From positions 113,381-177,380 of the forward strand of contig NZ_LQPH01000107.1 of NCBI RefSeq assembly GCF_002102255.1: a stretch of DNA of 64,000 nucleotides, given 5' to 3'. How positions within the stretch are numbered: the first letter of the stretch is position 1; each line of letters opens with the position of its first letter. Both the position numbers and the translations under genes were made by a program. The notes below the pieces were generated by a model. That model was given only the letters and a program-made list of their open reading frames with translations, did no database searches and was not told the origin of the DNA. Source of the DNA: Mycobacterium nebraskense (GTDB taxonomy: Bacteria; Actinomycetota; Actinomycetes; Mycobacteriales; Mycobacteriaceae). Shown piece after piece: positions 58,098 to 64,000 of this stretch.

Positions 58098-58651
58098 TCC
58101 GCGAGCATCAGCTCCAGGAAACGTTCCCGCTGAGCGATCTTCTGCGCCTCCTGGGCCGAGCCGGCCAGGTGCAGCAGGCCGATGCCGGCGGCGAAGGTCA
58201 GCTCGGCGCGCAGCTTGGCGTCGTCGGGGCTGAAACCGTAGTCGCTGTACGCCTTCGCCACGGAGCGAAGCAGGCGTCGGTCGGCCGCGCGGATGTTGGC
58301 GGCGGCGGGCGGGTCCGTGCGTGCCCATTCGCGCATCGCGCGCTCGAGCGTCCAATGCCCCGGGCTGGTCAGCGCGGTCATCATGGCGGACAGGCGTTCT
58401 CGCGGCGGCAGCGCGTCGAGTTCGGCCAGCGACTGTCGGTCCTTTTCCAGGAAGGTGTTCCACGATTCGACCAGCGCGGCCCGGTAGCTGTCCATGTCCT
58501 GGAAGTGCCAGTAGAAGCTGCCGCGGGTGACGCCCGCCTGCTGGCAGAGGCGTTCGACCTTCAAGGCGCGCACCCCCTGCTCGGCGAGCAGCGTGTAGCC
58601 CGCCTGCAGCCAGTCCTCCACGGACAGACGAGGGGACTCACGTGCGGCCAT
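58094..58651 (-). CDS. TetR-family regulator
   Basis: The product has 185 residues from the ATG at 58651 (MAARESPRLSV). The open frame continues to 58813, but the extra 54 residues are not TetR-like. The helix-turn-helix is at about residues 32-52 (VERLCQQAGVTRGSFYWHF). It overlaps the 3' end of the flavin hydroxylase gene and probably controls it through the 56895 operator candidate. Confidence 0.85.
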   Translation of the reverse strand: MAARESPRLSVEDWLQAGYTLLAEQGVRALKVERLCQQAGVTRGSFYWHFQDMDSYRAALVESWNTFLEKDRQSLAELDALPPRERLSAMMTALTSPGHWTLERAMREWARTDPPAAANIRAADRRLLRSVAKAYSDYGFSPDDAKLRAELTFAAGIGLLHLAGSAQEAQKIAQRERFLELMLAD

Positions 58652-58867
58652 GTCTAGCAAGGTTACGGCGGGAGGCAGCCCAGCTGGGCGAGGTGCATCC
58701 CCCGCGCACGGCGCCGAACTCTCCTCGTCCTTGGTGAATTCCTCCCTAACACGTGGCGAACCGGCGGGTTCCGATAGGGCATGGGTGTAATGTCCGGATT
58801 TGCTAGCCGACAAATTCCTGTTAACTCTTGGCCTGCTTGCTGGCGTGCCGAAGCATCAGGGGGTGCC

Positions 58868-60160
58868 GTGACCGAGGTGTCCGACGTGTCGGCAACCACC
58901 GATAACGACGAGGTCGTGGTGTCGTTCCAGGACGAGTCCCTGCTGCTGGGCGGCGACCCTGCCGCCGTCGAGTCCTATCTGACACGGCTACGCGCGACCG
59001 CCGGCCAGGCCATCCGAGTCGCCGGCATCGACAGCGCCTCGCTCGCCAACGCGGCGATCGCCGGGCTGGCCTCCTTGCTGGCCGACTCCGGCAAGTACGT
59101 CCAGCTGCATCGCGACACCGTGGACGCGTTGAAGGAAGGCAATCTCGTTCCCGTCAGCGACGGCATCTTCCGGCTGACGACGGGCGCCGATGCAGGCCAG
59201 CTCCTGGCGCAACTGCAATGGCGACCGGAACTGCTCGGCCCGGAAGTCATGCTGTCGGCGCAGATGCTCGCGGTGCAGATGGCGTTGAAGTCCGCGGTCG
59301 CCGAGGTGGAAGACGCCGTCCGGCGGGTGGAGGACAAGGTCGAGGCGGTGCTCGAGGTTGCCCGGGCGCAGCGCGCCGGCGACGTCCTGGGCACAAGCTT
59401 GACGATCTCGCGGATGGTCGACTCCCTGGACAAGTACGGGTCGCTGCCCGATGCGTACTGGGATTCGGTGGCAGTCCTGGGGCCGGCGCTGAACGTCACT
59501 GTCGAGCAGCTGCGCAACCATGTCAGCCGGATCCTGGCGTCGTTCGATAACACCCTGGGTGTGCAGCAGCGCGCCGGGAAGTTGCGAAATGCCATCAGCG
59601 AGAACCGGCTTGGTGACACTCTGAGCCTGCTGGTGATCGCCGAAGAAGCGCTGCACAAATGGCAGCGTCTGAACCTCGCGCGCATCGAGTCCACGCAACC
59701 AGAGCAACTGCTGCGGGCGATCGACGAAGCGCGCGGGCTCGTCGACCACCATCTGCGCGAGGACCTCGATATTTACCGGAGCGCGAAGGAAGTCCTCGAC
59801 CGGTTCGGGAAGACGCAGGCCATCGACGGCTTCCGATTCTGGGCGGTCCGAGAGCTGGCCAAACAGCGCGGCGCGCTGCGCGACGAGCTCGACCGTTTCG
59901 CCCAGGCCCGCCAGCACCAGGTCGAGACGTGGGAGGACTTCCACATTCCGAGCGTGCTCGACGCTGCATTAGCCACGGCCAATGTCGTCGGAAACGTGAC
60001 GGGCCGTGCATTGGTGGCCGTCGGCCGAGGGCTTATTGGCCTGGGTGCGCACGTGGCCGCGCCGTTCCGTGCCGAACGCAACGAAGATATGAAGGACGGC
60101 AAGGACTTTGAGTGTCAGGCCGCCGTCGCTGGAGTCGAGGAACGCGATTCGTCCTGCTGA
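58868..60160 (+). CDS. Coiled-coil protein of unknown function with amphipathic C-terminus
   Basis: The product has 430 residues from the GTG at 58868, with a Gly-rich Shine-Dalgarno-like TCAGGGGG upstream. I do not recognise a domain. The N-terminus has the patch SFQDESLLLGGDPAAVESYL and the middle is strongly helical, with a probable coiled coil at about residues 165-195 (EVEDAVRRVEDKVEAVLEVA). A long helical bundle follows, and near residue 385 there is an Ala/Gly/Val-rich amphipathic or membrane-inserting stretch. The last 30 residues are charged and look unrelated. A membrane-active effector or stress protein is possible, but this is speculation. Confidence 0.6.
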   Translation: MTEVSDVSATTDNDEVVVSFQDESLLLGGDPAAVESYLTRLRATAGQAIRVAGIDSASLANAAIAGLASLLADSGKYVQLHRDTVDALKEGNLVPVSDGIFRLTTGADAGQLLAQLQWRPELLGPEVMLSAQMLAVQMALKSAVAEVEDAVRRVEDKVEAVLEVARAQRAGDVLGTSLTISRMVDSLDKYGSLPDAYWDSVAVLGPALNVTVEQLRNHVSRILASFDNTLGVQQRAGKLRNAISENRLGDTLSLLVIAEEALHKWQRLNLARIESTQPEQLLRAIDEARGLVDHHLREDLDIYRSAKEVLDRFGKTQAIDGFRFWAVRELAKQRGALRDELDRFAQARQHQVETWEDFHIPSVLDAALATANVVGNVTGRALVAVGRGLIGLGAHVAAPFRAERNEDMKDGKDFECQAAVAGVEERDSSC

Positions 60161-60296
60161 CTGGGCGCTGACGCTGCGGACCGGGCGCTATGAGTCGTCA
60201 TTGACTGCGGTCGAGGCTGCCCTGATACTCCACCAGTACGGCCGTCGGCCATCAACGGCGCGCGGCTGAACTGGTTGGGGCGCAAAGGAGGTCGGC

Positions 60297-61145
60297 ATGA
60301 TCGATTTGGGGCTATCGGGCAAGCGTGCGGTTGTGTCGGGTGCGGGCTACATCCCCGAGCGCGCGGGCCACGGCTGGTTCACGTCGTTGGCGCTTGCCGA
60401 AGCGGGCGCCTCGGTAGCCTGCATCGATATCGACGAGCAGCGCGCGGAGCGCATCGCCGGCGAGATCGTCAGCAGGGGCGGCACTGCCGTCCCGATTGTC
60501 GCCGACATGACCGACCCCGTGCAGGTCGGTCGCGCGATCGACGATGTCGAGGCAGCGCTGGGCGGTGTCGACGTGTGCGTCGACATCATCGGTGGTGCGA
60601 CCTGGTCGAAGGTCGAAGACTTCACCACCGAGGTGTGGGACGCGACGATCCACTACAACCTGAACCAGGTGTTCTATCTTTTTCAAGCCGCAGCAAGGTA
60701 CATGATCGCCCAGGGCAGCGGCGGATCATTGGTCGCGCTTGCCTCGGTCGACGGCATCGCATCGGCGACCTACCGTGCGGCCTACGGCGCCGCTAAGGCC
60801 GGCGTCATCTCGCTCGTCAAGACCTTCGCCGACGAACTGGGGCGGTATGGCATTCGCGCTAACGCGGTCGCGCCCGGCAATGTGGGCACCGGCAACGAGG
60901 ACCAGCCGCCAAACGAGTACGCCGTCAATGGAATTAACCCGCTGGCGGCGCCCCGCGCGCATGACGTCGCCAACGCCGCGTTGTTCCTCTCGTCCGAGCT
61001 GGCTGCCCGCATCACCGGTCAGACACTCGTCGTCGACGGCGGTGCCACCATTCAGCAGCTGTGGGGGCTGTCCGCATCGAGAATCCCGCCGAACCCGGAC
61101 GAGGCGATGCCGGACTTTATGAGACCGGGGCCGTCGGGCGGCTAG
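60297..61145 (+). CDS. Short-chain dehydrogenase/reductase with unusual cofactor loop
   Basis: The 282-residue SDR has the active-site YGAAK near residue 163 with an upstream catalytic Ser. The cofactor-binding loop is expanded, reading SGAGYIPERAGHG at about residues 14-26 in place of TGxxxGxG. AAAGGAGG lies eight bases before the ATG. It converges on the disrupted SMP-30 gene with overlapping stop codons. The substrate is unknown. Confidence 0.85.
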   Translation: MIDLGLSGKRAVVSGAGYIPERAGHGWFTSLALAEAGASVACIDIDEQRAERIAGEIVSRGGTAVPIVADMTDPVQVGRAIDDVEAALGGVDVCVDIIGGATWSKVEDFTTEVWDATIHYNLNQVFYLFQAAARYMIAQGSGGSLVALASVDGIASATYRAAYGAAKAGVISLVKTFADELGRYGIRANAVAPGNVGTGNEDQPPNEYAVNGINPLAAPRAHDVANAALFLSSELAARITGQTLVVDGGATIQQLWGLSASRIPPNPDEAMPDFMRPGPSGG

Positions 61146-61696
61146 CGTTGGTGCACCATCGGCAGCCCGGGCACCGAGCTTCTCCCCTTGAGCACGTAAG
61201 GGGTCAGGATCGAGCCGACGTAGATGTCGCGCATGTCCTGCCCGCCCCAGGCGATGCTGGTCGGGCCGCTCAACACGGCACCGTCGGGATCTTCGAGCAC
61301 CACCGTCGCCCGCCCGTCCGGGCGGATCGCCACGATCCTGTTGGCCAAAACGATTGTGACCCAGAGGTTTCCATCAGCATCGAAGGCGCATCCGTCGGCC
61401 ATTCCCCACCGGCGACCCACCTGCGGATCGGCCAGGAACCGGCCGGATTCGGAGCCGAACTCGTCGGGTCGCCGGCCGCCCAGCGGCGGGCCGAATCGTT
61501 CTTGGGGACAGAGTGTTTCGCCTCGGATCGGAAACCGCACCACGTCCGCGGCCACCGTGCGGACCACATACAGATAGTCCTCATTGCGATCCAGCGCCAT
61601 GCAGTTGGGGAAGTTCACCCCGTTTGTGACCACTTGCGCCGATTGGCGATCCGGTGCGACCCGAAATGACGGGGTCCCAGCTTCCGGGCCAGCGTC
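61142..61696 (-). pseudogene. SMP-30/gluconolactonase-like gene, 3' part (split by IS)
   Basis: The frame encodes about 184 residues of a six-bladed beta-propeller of the SMP-30/gluconolactonase/lactonase family, including NGVNFPNCMALDRNEDYLYV and GMADGCAFDADGNLWV, ending in LPMVHQR. Its 5' part lies at 62897-63340, and a 1.2-kb IS3-type element separates them. An ATG inside the element at 61726 gives an accidental start to this fragment. Together the halves make a protein of about 332 residues, the usual length. Confidence 0.85.
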
Positions 61697-62549
61697 TATG
61701 AGAGTTGTTGGTGGGTGGTTTCCCATTGCTTTCGGAACGCCTCGGGGGTGAGGTCGTTCAGTGCGCTGTGGGGTCGGTAGGTGTTGTATTCGGTGCGCCA
61801 GTCCTCGGCGAGGACTTGGGCTTCGAGCAGACTACCGAAGGCTTCGGTGGTCAGGAATTCGTCGCGGAAGCGTCCGTTGAACGATTCGCAGTATCCGTTT
61901 TCCCACGGTGCGCCGGGCTTGATGAACACGCAGCCCACCGAGCCGAAGCGGGCCCAGTCGGCCAGGGCGTGGCTGGTCAGTTCGGGTCCGTTGTCCACGC
62001 GGATGTGCTCGGGCTTGCGGCCCGTGGTCATGATCAGCTCGTCGAGCAGTCCGGTGGTCTGATCGGCGTTCCAGGACCGACGTGGCCGTGTCGCCAACGC
62101 CTCGCGGGTGAACTCGTCGATGACGTTGAGGAAGCGCAGCTGGCGGCCGTCGACGGTGAGGTCGTGCTGGTAGTCCAGCGCCCACACGTGATCGGGGCGG
62201 GCCGCGGCCATGCGCGGTTGTGCCGCGCCGTTACCCAGGCGCATCCGCTTGCGGGTCTTCGACGGACGTTGCAGCCGTTCGTCTTCCACAATCGATGCGT
62301 GCGTTTGGGATTGACGACCAGGCCTTCGGACTTGGCGATGGCGTGCGCTTTGCGCCAGCCCCACCGCGGATGCCTGATCGCGATTTCGCATAATCGGGCG
62401 CGCAGCTGCTGTTCGTCGTCATGGGGTCGGTGCAGCTCATATTGCTGCACCGAACGGTGTTGGCCGACCACCCGGCAGGCACGCCGCTGCGAGACCCCGA
62501 ACCGCTCGACGAGCACCACCACTGCTCGCCGTCGACGGTCGGGGCTCAC
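61696..62549 (-). pseudogene. IS3 transposase OrfB (integrase domain), frameshifted
   Basis: The N-terminal half (HTH_21-like region, RACRVVGQHRSVQQY) is read in one frame from 62549. The rve integrase core is in the next frame (61696-62391). It includes the DDE residues in WALDYQHD, VDNGPELT and GYCESFNG. The frames switch near 62285, where the family reads LWKDEGLQRPSKTRK and one base appears to be missing. Unless this is a sequencing error the transposase is inactive. Confidence 0.8.
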
Positions 62550-62896
62550 CAGTTTCCCCGGCTGATCTCCTTGAGCATGTCGATGTCGAGGGCCTGCTCG
62601 GCGACCAGCTTTTTGAGCCGCTGGTTCTCGCGCTCGAGCTCCTTGAGCCGTTTGGTGTCTTCGGCTTTCATCCCGCCGTACTGATTTCGCCAGCGATGCC
62701 AGGTCTGCTCACTGACCTCCAGATGCCGGCAGACCTCCCCGAGGTCTTTGCCCTCACCGAGCAGCCGTTCGCCCTCACGAAGCTTGCGGACCACCTGCTC
62801 GGGTGTGTGCCGTCGACGTGCCATGAATCGAGTCCTCCTCGCCCCAATTCTGGGGCATCGGACTCCCACAGGGACTGGCCCGGACCGGAGGGCTCA
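61697..62896 (-). mobile_element. IS3-family insertion sequence
   Basis: About 1200 bp. The element carries orfA (62546-62824) and a frameshifted orfB (61696-62549) on the minus strand. Both ends read TGAG inward (minus-strand start at 62896, plus-strand start near 61699). The flanks share CGTC (61693-61696 and 62897-62900), a possible 4-bp target duplication. The protein pattern is closest to the IS407-type branch of the IS3 family. Boundaries are estimated to within a few bases. Confidence 0.85.
62546..62824 (-). CDS. IS3 transposase OrfA
   Basis: The product has 92 residues from the ATG at 62824 (MARRRHTPEQVVRKL). It has a helix-turn-helix of the HTH_Tnp_1 type (EVCRHLEVSEQTWHRWRNQY) followed by a leucine-zipper region (LKELERENQRLKKLV) used for OrfA/OrfB assembly. 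It overlaps the orfB start by four bases, the usual IS3 layout for programmed -1 frameshifting. OrfA itself is intact. Confidence 0.88.
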   Translation of the reverse strand: MARRRHTPEQVVRKLREGERLLGEGKDLGEVCRHLEVSEQTWHRWRNQYGGMKAEDTKRLKELERENQRLKKLVAEQALDIDMLKEISRGNW

Positions 62897-63340
62897 CGTC
62901 AGAAAGATGAACCCATCAGCGGTGCCGCGCGCGATGGTATCCATAAGGTCGTCCGCCATCGTGCTCACCGAACACCACAACGCCCCAACAGAATCCACCA
63001 GAACGAAGTTCAACCACCGCAGCGGGCGTCCATCAAGTTGTCCGCCCAGCACCGGCGCGATCGCGCCAGTCACCGGGTCGAGGTCCTGCAGGTCGCCCAA
63101 ACCCCAATTGGCGATCAGAAAGTGGCCGTCACGGTCGAGCGCGATCCCGTTCGGCTCGCCGCCCGCCTGCCCCATACGCCGAACGGTGTTCTCGTCAACG
63201 AGTTCTGCGACAGCTGACGCCTTATCGGAGGCGAACACCCGACCATCGGCGGCCACCACCACGTGTTCCGGGCGATTTACGCCGCGGCCGAAGGGGTGTA
63301 GATCCGTTACCACGATGGTGGTCTGGCCAATTCCGCTCAT
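62897..63340 (-). pseudogene. SMP-30/gluconolactonase-like gene, 5' part (split by IS)
   Basis: The first 148 residues of a beta-propeller lactonase start with an ATG at 63340 (MSGIGQTT). Visible propeller elements are NRPEHVVVAADGRVFASD and GEPNGIALDRDGHFLIAN. The frame runs into the IS at 62896, where it meets a TGA. Joining this fragment directly to the 3' part without removing any base gives a continuous family-like frame (FIFLTDAGPEAG). Confidence 0.85.
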
Positions 63341-63548
63341 CGACGCCTTTCCTGAAGTTGTAGCAGCCCGATGTCAACCCAACTCGTAATCAGGTTCAGC
63401 TTGCCCCAGGTTCGGCTTGGAATGGCTGGCACCATCAGACAAATACACAGCTTTCTGAATAACCGCCTGCATGGCCCAGCGCGTTCAGCGGATACTGACC
63501 AGGCCAAGACGGGAAGCTGGCCACTTGCGCTCAAGGTTGACAACGGTT

Positions 63549-63563
63549 GTGGATGTCATCCAC
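63549..63563. promoter_or_regulatory. 15-bp palindrome 1 upstream of the HTH-ParA gene
   Basis: GTGGATGTCATCCAC has perfect 7-bp arms around one central base. It matches the palindrome at 63579 (consensus GTGRATGNCATYCAC), with centres exactly 30 bp apart, about three helical turns. Confidence 0.7.
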
Positions 63564-63578
63564 ACTGTTCTTATCTGC

Positions 63579-63593
63579 GTGAATGACATTCAC
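63579..63593. promoter_or_regulatory. 15-bp palindrome 2 upstream of the HTH-ParA gene
   Basis: GTGAATGACATTCAC has perfect 7-bp arms around one central base and ends 14 bp before the GTG at 63608. With the first copy it forms a same-face pair, a likely autoregulatory operator or partition (parS-like) site. Confidence 0.7.
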
Positions 63594-63607
63594 AGAGGGA
63601 GTTGTTT

Positions 63608-63964
63608 GTGGCTGCGGAACTGGTTGGCCTCGCCGAGGTGGCCGAGCTGGCACGGGTGAGTCGAACGGTCGTGTCGAACTGGCGAGCCCGAGATAACAGA
63701 TTCCCTGAGCCAGTCGCGGACTTGCGAAGTGGCCCCGTCTTCGACCGCGATGACATAGATAAGTACCTAAGAAGGAGAGGGAGCCATATGCCACACGTCG
63801 TCTCAACGATCAATTTAAAGGGAGGCGTCGGCAAGACGACCACCACCGTCGGCCTCGCCGAATTCCTGTCGGCTGAATTCGACAAAAAGGTTCTGGTGAT
63901 CGACCTAGACCCCCAGACCAACGCGGTGGCGTCCCAGGAGCGGTGTAAAAGTGGTCTGACATAG
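63608..63964 (+). CDS. HTH-ParA fusion partition protein, truncated
   Basis: The frame encodes 118 residues from the GTG at 63608 (AGAGGGAG upstream). Residues 1-60 look like a MerR/excisionase-type winged helix ([22 protein letters not shown] ... [14 protein letters not shown], 40-plus residues). From Met61 a ParA/Soj ATPase begins, with Walker A KGGVGKTT at 71-78 and the Asp-rich strand [10 protein letters not shown] near residue 108. Similarity stops near 63935 and a TAG follows at 63962. An internal ATG at 63788 with AAGGAGAGGGAG upstream could give ParA alone. This resembles plasmid or integrative-element partition genes of actinobacteria. Confidence 0.75.
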   Translation: MAAELVGLAEVAELARVSRTVVSNWRARDNRFPEPVADLRSGPVFDRDDIDKYLRRRGSHMPHVVSTINLKGGVGKTTTTVGLAEFLSAEFDKKVLVIDLDPQTNAVASQERCKSGLT

Positions 63965-64000
63965 GTTCCGCTCGCTTGCGTTGATGATCCTATGCGGTGG
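63936..64000. mobile_element. Possible end of a second mobile element interrupting parA
   Basis: ParA similarity breaks off abruptly and the sequence continues with GGTGTAAAAGTGGTCTGACA to the window end. This looks like the terminal repeat of an insertion sequence of the IS256 or a similar type, but the rest lies outside the window. It is inferred from the truncation rather than from a recognised transposase. Confidence 0.35.

Noticed and set aside
56841..58463. 540-codon minus-strand frame opposite the flavin hydroxylase gene
   Set aside because: It is antisense to a clear acyl-CoA-dehydrogenase-fold protein and has an Arg/Pro/His-rich shadow composition.
62285..62300. Programmed frameshift to explain the orfB break
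   Set aside because: IS3 elements slip between orfA and orfB, at about 62546 here, and not inside orfB. No slippery heptamer was seen at the break.

Overview
The window is high-GC actinobacterial DNA from a Mycobacterium, most probably a slow-growing non-tuberculous species. The marker genes are an intact fabD-acpM-kasA-kasB-accD6 operon for mycolic acid synthesis, an MmpL transporter, S-nitrosomycothiol reductase, CYP124, AhpE, SigK/RskA and MPT83/MPT70-type proteins. From memory, the gene order from about 1 to 37.6 kb follows the M. tuberculosis H37Rv segment Rv2235 to Rv2266, with some insertions and losses. I could not run alignments, so ortholog names rest on recognised protein sequence and order.

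Layout. 0-6.2 kb: SURF1 tail, cobD, an MpaB-like oxygenase, an epoxide hydrolase, a divergent NRAMP-type transporter, tRNA-Val(UAC), ahpE, a DUF3052 gene and a lipoprotein. 6.4-16.2 kb: aceE, then mabR with an inverted-repeat operator candidate, then the FAS-II operon. 16.3-24.2 kb: a DUF559/AbiEi-like protein, an FAD hydroxylase, and a glycerol/ether-lipid group (glpD1, TetR regulator, alkyl-DHAP-synthase-like oxidase, diacylglycerol kinase). 24.4-37.6 kb: a serine hydrolase, a methyltransferase, mscR with a metallo-beta-lactamase gene, a SHOCT protein, an Lnt paralogue, short-chain dehydrogenases, a SABATH-type methyltransferase, an Hsp70-like membrane protein and cyp124.

37.7-53.8 kb leaves the H37Rv order. 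It holds small membrane and secreted proteins, then sigK-rskA followed directly by mpt83-like, dipZ and mpt70-like genes. Four sites there share one promoter-like pattern with a constant 15-nt spacer, before sigK itself and before each of the three target genes. This suggests a self-contained, autoregulated SigK island. Next come an MmpL gene without MmpS, a GT2 glycosyltransferase, a PlsC-type acyltransferase, a flavin monooxygenase and a cutinase. 53.8-64 kb is accessory: an Ami1-like amidase, two TetR regulators with lipid-metabolism genes, a divergent pair of small secreted paralogues, a protein of unknown function, and an SDR. An SMP-30/gluconolactonase gene follows, split by a 1.2-kb IS3-type element whose orfB is frameshifted. 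The window ends in an HTH-ParA fusion gene preceded by two matched 15-bp palindromes and apparently truncated by another mobile element.

Three families of dispersed intergenic hairpins recur (16.2/17.2/37.6 kb; 44.9/50.7 kb; 23.6/28.1 kb). I found no CRISPR array, rRNA gene or complete prophage.
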